Shown: in pieces, positions 52,989-61,333 of the stretch
Layout of the letters: each line of letters starts with the position of its first letter
How positions within the stretch are numbered: the stretch's first letter is position 1
Source of the DNA: Lachnospiraceae bacterium
GTDB taxonomy: Bacteria > Bacillota > Clostridia > Lachnospirales > Lachnospiraceae
Direction of reading: 5' to 3'
NCBI GenBank assembly: GCA_023663945.1
Contig: JAMPGL010000006.1
Coordinates: 7,204-71,203 of the forward strand
Length of the DNA stretch: 64,000 bases
Made by a program: the position numbers and the translations under genes
The notes under the pieces: generated by a model
Databases searched by the model: none
Seen by the model: only the letters and a program-made list of their open reading frames with translations
What the model was told of the DNA's origin: nothing

Positions 52989-54017
52989 ATGGCAAAGACA
53001 GTTAAAATGCAGGATATAGCCGGAAAGCTGGGAGTCAGCACGATGACGGTTTCCAAGGCGTTAGCGGGGAAACCCGGCGTCAGTGAGTCTATGCGGGAGA
53101 AGATTAAAAAGCTTGCCGTTGAAATGGGCTATATGGCGCCCGGTTCTGAGAAGGATGAACTGGGTAAAAGCTATAACATCGGCGTGATTCTTGCAGAGTA
53201 TTATACGGAAAAATATGAAACCTTTTACTGGAAACTCTATCAGTCGCTGAGTACCAATGCCGTTCGCAAGAACTGCTTTGTTATGCTGGAGATTATCTCC
53301 TGTGAGGACGAAAAAAATCTACAGCTTCCGAAACTGATTCAGGAGAGAAAGATTGACGGGCTTCTGGTTTTAGGGGGGATGAGCAGCGATTATCTGCAAA
53401 TGCTTGCAGTGGAAGAGAGCATTCCTATTTTGTATATGGATTTTTATGACAACTGCGTTTATGAGGACAGTGTGATTTCCAACAGCTTTTATGGCGCGTA
53501 TGTAATGACCAACTATTTGTTTGAAAAGGGACACAGCAGGATCGGATTTGTGGGAACTTTGTTCAGCACCAAAAGTATTACCGACCGATTTATGGGCTTT
53601 GAAAAGGCAATGATCGAGCATGGGGAAAAGGTGAGGGAAGAGTGGATTATCCCGGACAGGGAACAGGCGCGCAGCAGCTATGAGAAGATAACGCTTCCCA
53701 TGGAGATGCCTACGGCATTTGTATGTAACTGTGATCTTACGGCTTCCAAGCTGATCCGCAGTCTTCATGAAAAGGGCTACCGCGTGCCGGAAGATATTTC
53801 GGTAGTGGGTTATGATGACTTTTTGCATCCGGGGCTTTGTGATGTGGAGATCACTACCTATGGAGTGGACATGGATCATATGGCGGAAACTGCGGTTACA
53901 GTGATGGTAAAGCGAATTACAGGCTGTGAATGCCGGAAAGGGATTCATGTGATAGAGGGCTACGTTGCCGAGAAGAACAGCGTGTCGGATATTAGGGAAA
54001 CTCTTAACAAAAATTAA
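52989..54017 (+). CDS. LacI-family transcriptional regulator
   Basis: A 342-residue regulator. Residues 5-52 form the helix-turn-helix and hinge (VKMQDIAGKLGVSTMTVSKA, LAGKPGVSESMREKIKKLAV). The periplasmic-binding-like effector domain follows (YNIGVILAEYYTEKYETFYW, GLLVLGGMSSD, VVGYDDFLHPGLCDVEITTY). It should bind sugar or oligosaccharide and control the locus from 34970. It is encoded at the end of that locus behind a terminator. No clear LacI operator could be matched by eye in the control region. Confidence 0.92.
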   Translation: MAKTVKMQDIAGKLGVSTMTVSKALAGKPGVSESMREKIKKLAVEMGYMAPGSEKDELGKSYNIGVILAEYYTEKYETFYWKLYQSLSTNAVRKNCFVMLEIISCEDEKNLQLPKLIQERKIDGLLVLGGMSSDYLQMLAVEESIPILYMDFYDNCVYEDSVISNSFYGAYVMTNYLFEKGHSRIGFVGTLFSTKSITDRFMGFEKAMIEHGEKVREEWIIPDREQARSSYEKITLPMEMPTAFVCNCDLTASKLIRSLHEKGYRVPEDISVVGYDDFLHPGLCDVEITTYGVDMDHMAETAVTVMVKRITGCECRKGIHVIEGYVAEKNSVSDIRETLNKN

Positions 54018-54092
54018 GGATTTCTTCATATACATCCTGCGAAAATCTGCTAAAATTCTACAAGAAAGTTTACTTACAGGGGTTGAAGCGGG

Positions 54093-55055
54093 ATGGAGTT
54101 GGAGTTTATCGATATTTCACAGCACGGAGAGGAGAAGAGGACTTCCGGAAGCAGAAATTATGTCAGCGGAAGCGTTGTGCGCGCGGAAAGACCAGCGGTT
54201 AGAAATTCATACAGAGATAAAAGACCGGCGCCTGGGCGCAGTCAGGGGCAGAGAAGACCGGTTTCTGGCAGCAGAACCAGAAGGGCGGAGCCGCAAAGAG
54301 TCCGGCGGACACCGGAGGAGATAGAACGCCGCAGACAGATGATTCTCGCCAAAAAGAAACGGCAGAGGCAGCGCAGGATGATAAAGGGTATCATTTTGCT
54401 ATGTGAAACTGCATTTATTGTGCTTTTGTGCCTGCTTTTGTATCAACTGATCCGTTCATTCGGAACTGACCAAAAGGAGGCTGAGTCTGTGATTTCAAAG
54501 AATCAGGAAGCGGTCAAAGCGGTTCAGGAGAATCAATCATCAAAACCTCTGATAACGGAGGATTTTTTGACGGTAAATCCTTATTCAAGACCCGGCGAAA
54601 AGTTAGAGGATGTTAACAATATTTTTGTTCATTATACGGCAAATAAAGGGACAAGCGCGGCGCAGAACAGAAGTTATTTTGAAAATCTGGGAGTTACCGG
54701 CGAAACTTCGGCAAGCGCACATTTTATCATCGGTTATGACGGGGAGATCATACAGTGTGTTCCATTGGATGAAATTGCGTATGCCGTGATGGGAAGGAAC
54801 TATGATTCCATCTCGATTGAATGCTGTTATCAGGATGATGACGGAGAGTTTACTTATGCCACCTATCGGTCCCTTATCAGGCTTTGTGCGTGGCTGCTCA
54901 ATGAATATGACTTAAGTCCGTCAGACATGCGCAGGCATTATGATGAAGGCGGGAAAAAGTGTCCTTTGTACTTTGTGGAGCATGAAGGGGCATGGGAGCA
55001 GTTTATAGAGGATTTGACAGATTATATATTGGAAAAGGAAGAACCGGCGGTGTGA
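54093..55055 (+). CDS. Membrane-anchored N-acetylmuramoyl-L-alanine amidase
   Basis: A 320-residue protein. The first 95 residues are a very basic Arg-rich cytoplasmic part, followed by one membrane segment (about 98-120). The outer Amidase_2/PGRP-like domain carries the zinc ligands H180 (FVHYTAN), H282 (RRHYDEGG) and C290 (KKCPLYF). It cleaves the lactyl-peptide bond in peptidoglycan in this family. The long Arg-rich cytoplasmic tail is unusual and could bind nucleic acid or acidic lipids. Its stop codon lies within the terminator hairpin. A second reading frame overlapping 53965-54324 is a shadow of the Arg-rich part. Confidence 0.87.
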   Translation: MELEFIDISQHGEEKRTSGSRNYVSGSVVRAERPAVRNSYRDKRPAPGRSQGQRRPVSGSRTRRAEPQRVRRTPEEIERRRQMILAKKKRQRQRRMIKGIILLCETAFIVLLCLLLYQLIRSFGTDQKEAESVISKNQEAVKAVQENQSSKPLITEDFLTVNPYSRPGEKLEDVNNIFVHYTANKGTSAAQNRSYFENLGVTGETSASAHFIIGYDGEIIQCVPLDEIAYAVMGRNYDSISIECCYQDDDGEFTYATYRSLIRLCAWLLNEYDLSPSDMRRHYDEGGKKCPLYFVEHEGAWEQFIEDLTDYILEKEEPAV

Positions 55056-55067
55056 ACTGCCGGTTTT
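55042..55067. terminator. Shared terminator overlapping two stop codons
   Basis: A 9-bp stem (55042-55050 with 55057-55065) holds the amidase stop in its loop and touches the stop of the convergent XRE gene (55066). Four T residues follow on the + strand. Confidence 0.65.
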
Positions 55068-55521
55068 ATGTGCTGTTTTTTTCGGAAGCCCTGTTTTGAA
55101 GTTTTACTTTCAAAAATGTAAGGATATCATCTTGATCCCGCTGATCCAACTGTAAGAAATAATAAATTAAAAGCCGCTCTTTATGATCCAAATTTCGTAT
55201 TTTTTTTTGAATGGCAGGTGTACTGGTATATTCAAGATAATTCGTCAGGTCATCAGACAGATCTACATTGACCGTTTGATTTTTTTGAGCAAAATCCATG
55301 TTAATATTATAGGTTACAACCAGATCCAGAAAATTTTCCACAGGAATTCCATATAATTTTGCTAGATTATATAGTGAATTGACAGGCGGGGTGATCCTGC
55401 CTGTTTCATAATGGGAATAAGTCTGCCTGGTAATATTTAGATGAGAGGCAACGAATTCCTGAGAATAGTTAAAAGCTTTACGAAGATCCTTTAAATATTG
55501 TTCTAATGTTGTATTCTGCAT
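55066..55521 (-). CDS. XRE-family helix-turn-helix regulator
   Basis: A 151-residue regulator. The Cro/C1-type helix-turn-helix is at about 5-60 (LRKAFNYSQEFVASHLNITR, QTYSHYETGRITPPVNSLYN, LAKLYGIPVENFLDL). The rest is a helical acidic domain, ending in KNLDHKERLL-like IRNLDHKERLLIYYFLQLDQ. GGAG is upstream of the ATG. It is divergent from the secreted protein gene at 55770. The 248 bases between contain three palindromic sites of matching sequence, so it probably controls that gene and itself. Confidence 0.87.
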   Translation of the reverse strand: MQNTTLEQYLKDLRKAFNYSQEFVASHLNITRQTYSHYETGRITPPVNSLYNLAKLYGIPVENFLDLVVTYNINMDFAQKNQTVNVDLSDDLTNYLEYTSTPAIQKKIRNLDHKERLLIYYFLQLDQRDQDDILTFLKVKLQNRASEKNST

Positions 55522-55591
55522 AGTTTACTCCATGTCTTAAAATTCTTCTAATAAGATTCCCTGATTAAAGTGTTTGCTATAATAATAAATT

Positions 55592-55607
55592 GTATTAAAA
55601 ATAATAC
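55592..55607. promoter_or_regulatory. Operator-like palindrome 1
   Basis: A perfect 6-bp inverted repeat, GTATTA and TAATAC, is separated by AAAA. It ends one base before the -35 box of the + promoter. Its TATTA/TAATA arms match the other two sites. Confidence 0.5.
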
Positions 55608-55636
55608 TTGAAAATATATTAGGAATAGCGTAATAT
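55608..55636 (+). promoter_or_regulatory. Promoter of the secreted protein gene
   Basis: TTGAAA (55608-55613) and TAATAT (55631-55636) are 17 bp apart. Start of transcription near 55643 gives a leader of about 127 bases that contains palindromes 2 and 3. Confidence 0.6.
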
Positions 55637-55645
55637 ATAATAAGT

Positions 55646-55682
55646 GCTATTGATAATAGCTAATTATGTTATTAATAATAGC
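55646..55682. promoter_or_regulatory. Operator-like palindromes 2 and 3
   Basis: Site 2 (GCTATTGATAATAGC, 55646-55660) has perfect 6-bp arms. Site 3 (GTTATTAATAATAGC, 55668-55682) is a near copy. They are 22 bp apart, two helical turns, just after the predicted transcription start, where a bound repressor would block RNA polymerase. The XRE protein is the obvious candidate. Confidence 0.55.
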
Positions 55683-55769
55683 GGACTCAATCAAAGAGGG
55701 CGACCATTCTTTTTGTTTCCATAATGGGGAATAGAAGGATCGCAAATAAATAATATAGGAGGAAAAACG

Positions 55770-56429
55770 ATGAAAGTAGGTATGATCAAAAAGCTGATGA
55801 TGGGGGCATTGGCAGTTTCTTTGACTGTGGCTCCCACGATGGGCGTGCTTGCTTCCGCTTCCACAACAGTGACCCAAAGCACGGAAACTGTTGTAGAAAA
55901 GGCAGTTGCGGAAAGCACATCGGGAGAGGTTACGACTATTGCTGAAATTCCCAATACCAGTATAGTTGCAGGTATTAAAACCACCGTAGACGGTGTTTAC
56001 CTTGCAACCTGCGTAAATGGAAGCGTTGTCACAACCAGTATTGCTGCAATCAAAGAAGGCTATGGACTTACCGGAAGTGAGAAGCCTTATGCTAAATTCT
56101 CAAATCTGGATGTAAAGAAAAGTCCGCTCGCAAAGCAGGCAATTGATTTTGCCGCGGCATCTCAGGGAGCAGTTGTAGGTCCTATGCTCAACATTGAGTT
56201 TGGCAAAATGTCAGGCGGAAAATACAGCCTTCTTCCTTCTGATGGTGCGACGATTAGACCGTCTATAGGTATTCCGAAGAACTTTGCTGAATCCGGAAAG
56301 ACCTATGCCGTTGTTTGCGTACGTGCGGGCGGAGCAGTGTCCATTTTGGCAGATCTTGATTCTAATCCTGATACCGTTACCTTTGATACTACCGGTGGCG
56401 CAGGCGCTTATGCAATCATTAAGTATTAA
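55770..56429 (+). CDS. Small secreted protein of unknown function
   Basis: A 219-residue exported protein. A signal peptide ends near residue 31 (VAPTMGVLASASTTV). A short Thr/Glu linker leads into a compact alpha/beta domain (TSIVAGIKTTVDGVYLATCV, GSVVTTSIAAIKEGYGLTGS, LAKQAIDFAAASQGAVVGPM, AVVCVRAGGAVSILADLDSN). It has no lipobox, sortase motif or membrane anchor, so it should be released. I do not recognise the domain. AGGAGG precedes the ATG; a GTG-like alternative is not needed. Its gene is likely controlled by the divergent XRE gene. The last residues (GAGAYAIIKY) are beta-like. Confidence 0.75.
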   Translation: MKVGMIKKLMMGALAVSLTVAPTMGVLASASTTVTQSTETVVEKAVAESTSGEVTTIAEIPNTSIVAGIKTTVDGVYLATCVNGSVVTTSIAAIKEGYGLTGSEKPYAKFSNLDVKKSPLAKQAIDFAAASQGAVVGPMLNIEFGKMSGGKYSLLPSDGATIRPSIGIPKNFAESGKTYAVVCVRAGGAVSILADLDSNPDTVTFDTTGGAGAYAIIKY

Positions 56430-56444
56430 TGAGACATGTTCATG

Positions 56445-56476
56445 GAAGAAGCTGCCGTAGAATCAGCAGCTTCTTC
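56445..56476 (+). terminator. Hairpin after the secreted protein gene
   Basis: An 11-bp perfect stem (56445-56455 with 56466-56476). The tail is T/C-rich rather than a T run. Confidence 0.55.
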
Positions 56477-56510
56477 TGTGAAACAGTAAGGCGAAAATTA
56501 CAAGGCGACT

Positions 56511-58328
56511 ATGGACAAGATAAAAAATTTAAATAAGTATTTTATTTTGCTTTTTTTGATATTATTTAGCGTTTTTCAATATGGCATCATGAAAATTTGT
56601 GGTTTTACCATGTATCCGGATGAGTTTGGATATTGGGCAAGTGCGGCAGAATTGGCGGGCTATGACTGGTCTGAAGCAGCATCTACGGGCTCTTATTATT
56701 CATTTGGATACAGCCTGATTTTATTTCCGGTACTTCTGCTTTTTAAGAATGGCGTATTTGCGTACCGCACAGCAATATTTATCAATATACTGCTTATGCT
56801 TGGAAGTGTTCTTTTGCTTCACAAGATGCTTGGTATCCTTTATCCCCAATTAGAGCAGAACCTCAAGGGTTTTCTTTGCGGAATCGGAGTATTTTATCCA
56901 GTATGGATTTTTTATTCTCAAATGACCATGACGGAAGGGCTTTTGTTTTTCCTGTTTATTTTAACGGTCTGCTTGTTACTGACATTTCTGGAAAAGAAAA
57001 GCGTTAAAACAGGAATATTGATGGCAGCTGCATTTGTTTATATGTATTGCGTGCATATGCGTACAATTGGAATCTTAATTGCTGGCAGCGTGACTCTTTT
57101 CTTTTGGGTTCTGGCTGGAAAAAAGAGAAAACGATATTTGCTCTTTTGGGGGGCGGCATTGTTAATTGCTGGAAGTGCAGCTCTATATTTGAAGGATAAA
57201 ACTATTTTGCAGGTATTTTCTTATGCTGAAGAGGGAACGCTTGCGGGTAATGATTATAGCAGACAATGGGAAAAGATTGAGTCTCTTCTTGGTGCTGGAG
57301 GAATCCGGAATTTAATTGACGGAGTTGTTGGGAAAATTTTTTATTTGGGAATTTCCAGTTTTGGAACTTTTTATTGGGCAATTTGGTGGTGCGTAAATGA
57401 GATCATAAAAGGGATAAAAGAAATTAAAAAGGACAGGCGGAAATCAGAACAAATTTCAATCTGTTCATGGGCGGCTCTTTTTTTATTGCTTTCGGTAATG
57501 GCTGAGATTCTGATTAGCTGTATTTTTTTAAATGGCACCAAGAAAATAGATGGTTTAGTGTATGGACGATACAATGAGATGATGGTTCCCGTTATGATTG
57601 TAATCGGACTTATTGCAATGATGAACAGCCGTTTTTTGTTCAGTGGAACATTACTGTCAGGAACCGCTGCCGGCTGTATGATGATTTATCTTCTGGATGT
57701 GATTGAAAAGTGGAAATTGGAAGGTTTTAGGGGATACCATGCGGCAGGGATTAGTTATCTGCTAAAGGAAAGGCAGATGGAAGAAGGAACTTTTAATATG
57801 ATTTTCTTTTTCCGTAACACTTGGCTTTGGGGATTCGGCTGTATGCTTTTTATAGCGGCGATGGTATGGGCTGCAAGGCGGAAAAAGAATGCTGCGTGGA
57901 TATTATTGGGTGTTCTGGCTGTGGAAATTACGGCGGGGATACAGATTAGTGAGCATTACACCTATTCCGTTAATCGTGTCAATTATGGAAACCTGATTAT
58001 TTCTGACAGGATTCGTGAGATGTATGTGGAGGGGGATCAAATTGCTTATTTAGATGAGGGCATCCCACAGTTTGTAGATTTTGTACAAATGCAGATACCG
58101 GAGAAGCCAATCCATATTATTAAGATTTCCGATTTTTATGGGATGGACGATGAAATGTTTGGCTTTGAGGCTGGTGTTACAAGCAGAATGTTGACAAAAG
58201 AACCATTGGAATTACCGGAATTTCTAATCACGCAAAGAGAGACAAAGCAGGATAAAGTTCTGCGAGGATGGTATCCCCAAAAGCTGGATGCCGACACATT
58301 TTGTCTCTACATAAAGGAAAAAAGATGA
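56511..58328 (+). CDS. GT-C-type membrane glycosyltransferase-like protein
   Basis: A 605-residue protein with about eleven hydrophobic segments and a C-terminal part outside the membrane. The first outer loop carries D37-E38 (YPDEFGYW), the acidic pair placed as in GT-C glycosyltransferases of the PMT/ArnT type, which transfer sugars from lipid-phosphate donors. The exact substrate cannot be told. Its stop overlaps the next start by four bases (ATGA at 58325), so it is coupled to a GT2 enzyme that could make the lipid-linked sugar it uses. DNA here is more A+T-rich than in the upstream housekeeping genes. Confidence 0.75.
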   Translation: MDKIKNLNKYFILLFLILFSVFQYGIMKICGFTMYPDEFGYWASAAELAGYDWSEAASTGSYYSFGYSLILFPVLLLFKNGVFAYRTAIFINILLMLGSVLLLHKMLGILYPQLEQNLKGFLCGIGVFYPVWIFYSQMTMTEGLLFFLFILTVCLLLTFLEKKSVKTGILMAAAFVYMYCVHMRTIGILIAGSVTLFFWVLAGKKRKRYLLFWGAALLIAGSAALYLKDKTILQVFSYAEEGTLAGNDYSRQWEKIESLLGAGGIRNLIDGVVGKIFYLGISSFGTFYWAIWWCVNEIIKGIKEIKKDRRKSEQISICSWAALFLLLSVMAEILISCIFLNGTKKIDGLVYGRYNEMMVPVMIVIGLIAMMNSRFLFSGTLLSGTAAGCMMIYLLDVIEKWKLEGFRGYHAAGISYLLKERQMEEGTFNMIFFFRNTWLWGFGCMLFIAAMVWAARRKKNAAWILLGVLAVEITAGIQISEHYTYSVNRVNYGNLIISDRIREMYVEGDQIAYLDEGIPQFVDFVQMQIPEKPIHIIKISDFYGMDDEMFGFEAGVTSRMLTKEPLELPEFLITQRETKQDKVLRGWYPQKLDADTFCLYIKEKR

Positions 58329-59371
58329 AACTGATTATCCAGATACCTTGTTATAACGAGGCGGAGACATTGGAGATAGCATTAAACGCTCTGCCGCAAA
58401 AGATAGACGGCATTGATGAAATTGAATATTTGATTATCAACGATGGAAGCAGTGACAATACAGTGGAAATTGCCAGAAAATGGGGCGTCCACCATGTAGT
58501 GAATTTTAAGCAGAATAAAGGGCTGGCAAAGGGATTTATGGCAGGAATAGACGAGTGTCTGAGGAATGGGGCGGATATCATAGTCAATACGGACGCAGAT
58601 AATCAGTATTGTGCAGATGATATTGCAACATTGATTTGTCCCATCCTGAATGGCAAGGCGGATATGGTGATCGGGGCAAGACCCATTGATGCGACAGAAC
58701 ACTTTTCTTTTGCAAAGAAAAAGTTACAGCATTTTGGAAGCTGGGTGGTAAGAAAAGCATCTAACACCAGCATACCAGATGCACCCAGTGGATTTCGGGC
58801 TTATTCCAGAGAAGCGGCCATGCGGCTGAATGTGGTTAACGATTATACATACACATTGGAAACAATTGTGCAGGCAGGCAGAGAAAAGATTGCAATCACC
58901 AGTGTGCCCATACATACCAATGCAGAATTACGCCCGTCAAGGCTGTTTAACAGCATTTGGGGATATGTGAAAAAAAGCATGATTACAATCCTTCGCGTCT
59001 ATGTGATGTATCAGCCTTTAAAATGTTTCGGTTATCTGGCAGTTATGCCGATTTTAACCGGACTGGCAATTGGTTTTCGCTTTTTGGGATTTATGGCGAT
59101 GGGAAAAGCCGGCGGACATGTGCAGTCTCTGATTCTTGCATGCACATTGATTATTATTGGATTCCTCACTTTTATGATCGGTTTGGTGTCGGATGTGATC
59201 GCGGCTAACAGAAAACTTCTTCAGGATACGCAGTACCATGCAAGAAAGGCAGAGTATGACGCAATTTACATGCAGATGAAGATGGAGAAGGAAGCAGTAA
59301 AAACCTACAGAATTGTAGGGGAACCGGAGAAAGAAAAGGAAAGCTATGAGAATGTGAGCATATCCTTGTGA
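58325..59371 (+). CDS. GT2 glycosyltransferase, polyprenyl-phosphate sugar type
   Basis: A 348-residue enzyme. The catalytic domain (about 1-230) opens MKLIIQIPCYNEAETLEIAL, has INDGSSDNTVEIA and the D90-A-D92 motif (NTDADNQY). Two C-terminal membrane segments (about 240-300: GYLAVMPILTGLAIGFRFLG, ACTLIIIGFLTFMIGLV) resemble DPM/ArnC-type enzymes that make undecaprenyl-phosphate sugars. The start at 58325 overlaps the stop of the GT-C gene by four bases. The pair can form a donor-and-transferase unit for decorating a surface polymer; the sugar is unknown. Confidence 0.88.
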   Translation: MKLIIQIPCYNEAETLEIALNALPQKIDGIDEIEYLIINDGSSDNTVEIARKWGVHHVVNFKQNKGLAKGFMAGIDECLRNGADIIVNTDADNQYCADDIATLICPILNGKADMVIGARPIDATEHFSFAKKKLQHFGSWVVRKASNTSIPDAPSGFRAYSREAAMRLNVVNDYTYTLETIVQAGREKIAITSVPIHTNAELRPSRLFNSIWGYVKKSMITILRVYVMYQPLKCFGYLAVMPILTGLAIGFRFLGFMAMGKAGGHVQSLILACTLIIIGFLTFMIGLVSDVIAANRKLLQDTQYHARKAEYDAIYMQMKMEKEAVKTYRIVGEPEKEKESYENVSISL

Positions 59372-59447
59372 CATATAGCTGAGAACCTTGATAATTGAAT
59401 ACTTTGCATTAGGAAAATATTGTGTTAATGCCTAAAAAAAGATATAC

Positions 59448-59453
59448 TATAAT
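59448..59453 (+). promoter_or_regulatory. Possible -10 box of the AAA-ATPase-like gene
   Basis: A perfect TATAAT lies 30 bases before the start codon, in an A+T-rich gap. The -35 region is poor (TTAATG 17 bp upstream). Confidence 0.35.
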
Positions 59454-59482
59454 AAACTCTGAATAAATTGCGGAGGAATATT

Positions 59483-61180
59483 ATGGAAAAAAAGAATCTC
59501 CCTATCGGCATTGAATTTTATAAAAAAATTATTGACGAAGATTACTATTATGTTGATAAGACTCTGATGATAAAAGAACTTTTAGACAGACAGAGTTATG
59601 TTAGTCTTTTTGCCAGACCGCGGAGATTTGGGAAGACGCTGGCGCTGGACATGGTCAAAACTTTTTTTGAAAAAGAATTGGATGAACAGGGGAATGCAAT
59701 AGATAACAGCCGATTCTTTGAAGGGATGAAGATCATGTCAGCCGGTGAGAAATATATGCAGAACATGGGAAAATATCCGGTGATATTTCTTTCGTTGAAA
59801 TCTGCAAAGCAGCCCGACATGGCAACCGCTGTGTGGATGATAAAAAGGCAGATAGCGGATGAGTATTTACGGCACAGATATGTGCTGGATTCAGAGGTTT
59901 TAACGGAATCGGAAAAGGAACTGTTTAAAAAGATAGCCGCATTATCTGATGATAATAAAATATATGCAGACGCAATAGCGTTTCTGTCAAGATGTCTTTC
60001 CAAGCATCACGGGCAGAAGACGATAATACTTATTGATGAATATGATGTGCCGCTTGAAAATGCTTATTTTGCAGGTTTCTATAAAGAAATGACAGGGTTT
60101 ATGCGTTCCTTGATGGAATCTTCTCTCAAAACAAATGCAGACTTAAAATTTGCAGTGATAACAGGATGCCTCAGGGTTAGCAAGGAAAGCATCTTTACAG
60201 GGCTTAACAATCTGAATGTGGTTTCGATTATCAGTGACAGTTTTGCAGAATGTTTTGGATTTACGCAGGCGGAAGTGTCTGAGCTGCTTATATATTATGG
60301 GCTGGAAGATAAGACCGGGGAAGTTCGAAAGTGGTACGACGGATATTGTTTTGGAAAGACAGAAGTATATAATCCATGGAGCGTCACCGGTTATTTAAAT
60401 GGCATTGTAGTTGATAAGATTGGTTATCCAAGACCATACTGGGCGAATACTTCATCGAACAGCATTATAAAAGATTTGATTGAAAATGCAGGTGATTCTG
60501 TTAAAGCAGAATTGGAAGATTTGATGTCGCAAAAGACGATAACAAAGCCCTTGCATGAAGAAATTACTTACGAAGATATATACAATTCTTCAGACAATTT
60601 GTGGAATTTCTTACTTTTTACAGGATATCTTAAGGCGGTTGATAACCATTTTGACGGTATGCAGGCGTACATTACAATGGCAATACCTAATATGGAAGTG
60701 AGATATATCTATGAAAGCCACATTATGGAATGGCTTAAAAGGCGGATTCAGACGGCGAATTTTACGGATCTGTACCGTGCTGTTTTAAGCGGCAGTGCGA
60801 AGGAGGCAGAGTCCGCTATTGGGAATTATTTGAAACGCTGTATCAGTTTTTATGACGAAAAGGAAACATTCTATCACGGATTTATGATAGGGATTATGGG
60901 AAATATAGCAGAATACAGACTTTTATCAAACCGGGAAACAGGGGACGGAAGGGCGGACATTATTTTAAAGCCGCTTAATGACCGGAGACCGGCAATCATC
61001 ATGGAGTTAAAATATGCAAGTGACGGCAGAAAACTTGAAGAGGGGTGTGATAAAGCACTGCGTCAGATAGAAGAAAATAAATACGCAGAGGAACTAGCGG
61101 AAGATGGATACTCCAATATAATAAAGTATGGAATATGTTTTTACAAAAAAGGCTGCAGGGTGAAATGCGGTAAGAATTAA
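59483..61180 (+). CDS. AAA-ATPase-like protein with PD-(D/E)XK nuclease-like C-terminus
   Basis: A 565-residue protein of the PF09820/PF08011 family. The N-terminal part has the conserved IGIEFYKKIIDEDYYYVDKT and a P-loop FARPRRFGKTLALDM (G50, K51, T52), and LIDEYD (183-188) as Walker B. The C-terminal nuclease-like domain (from about 470) has DGRADIILKPLND followed by an E-L-K pattern (IIMELKY). The family is very abundant in Lachnospiraceae and Bacteroidetes, in many copies per genome, without known function. The start at 59483 has GGAGG upstream. A decayed relative lies at 382-585. Confidence 0.9.
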   Translation: MEKKNLPIGIEFYKKIIDEDYYYVDKTLMIKELLDRQSYVSLFARPRRFGKTLALDMVKTFFEKELDEQGNAIDNSRFFEGMKIMSAGEKYMQNMGKYPVIFLSLKSAKQPDMATAVWMIKRQIADEYLRHRYVLDSEVLTESEKELFKKIAALSDDNKIYADAIAFLSRCLSKHHGQKTIILIDEYDVPLENAYFAGFYKEMTGFMRSLMESSLKTNADLKFAVITGCLRVSKESIFTGLNNLNVVSIISDSFAECFGFTQAEVSELLIYYGLEDKTGEVRKWYDGYCFGKTEVYNPWSVTGYLNGIVVDKIGYPRPYWANTSSNSIIKDLIENAGDSVKAELEDLMSQKTITKPLHEEITYEDIYNSSDNLWNFLLFTGYLKAVDNHFDGMQAYITMAIPNMEVRYIYESHIMEWLKRRIQTANFTDLYRAVLSGSAKEAESAIGNYLKRCISFYDEKETFYHGFMIGIMGNIAEYRLLSNRETGDGRADIILKPLNDRRPAIIMELKYASDGRKLEEGCDKALRQIEENKYAEELAEDGYSNIIKYGICFYKKGCRVKCGKN

Positions 61181-61204
61181 AATATCTGTCAATGAAGCCG
61201 GAAG

Positions 61205-61267
61205 AACTCCTGATGCAAAGTATTCAATTGTCAAAAAGACAGGAATGCTGTGCATTGGGAGTTTTTT
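61205..61267 (+). terminator. Terminator after the AAA-ATPase-like gene
   Basis: A 13-bp stem (61205-61217 with 61251-61263, two G-U wobbles) with a long loop is followed by a run of T residues. Confidence 0.7.
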
Positions 61268-61333
61268 GTGTAGTAAATTATTAATTTTTTATGGTTTTGA
61301 AGGATAAATGAAACATTTTGAAAAGTGTAAAAA

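Noticed and set aside
53965..54324. 119-residue frame overlapping LacI and amidase genes
   Set aside because: It is a shadow of the Arg-rich amidase tail in another frame.
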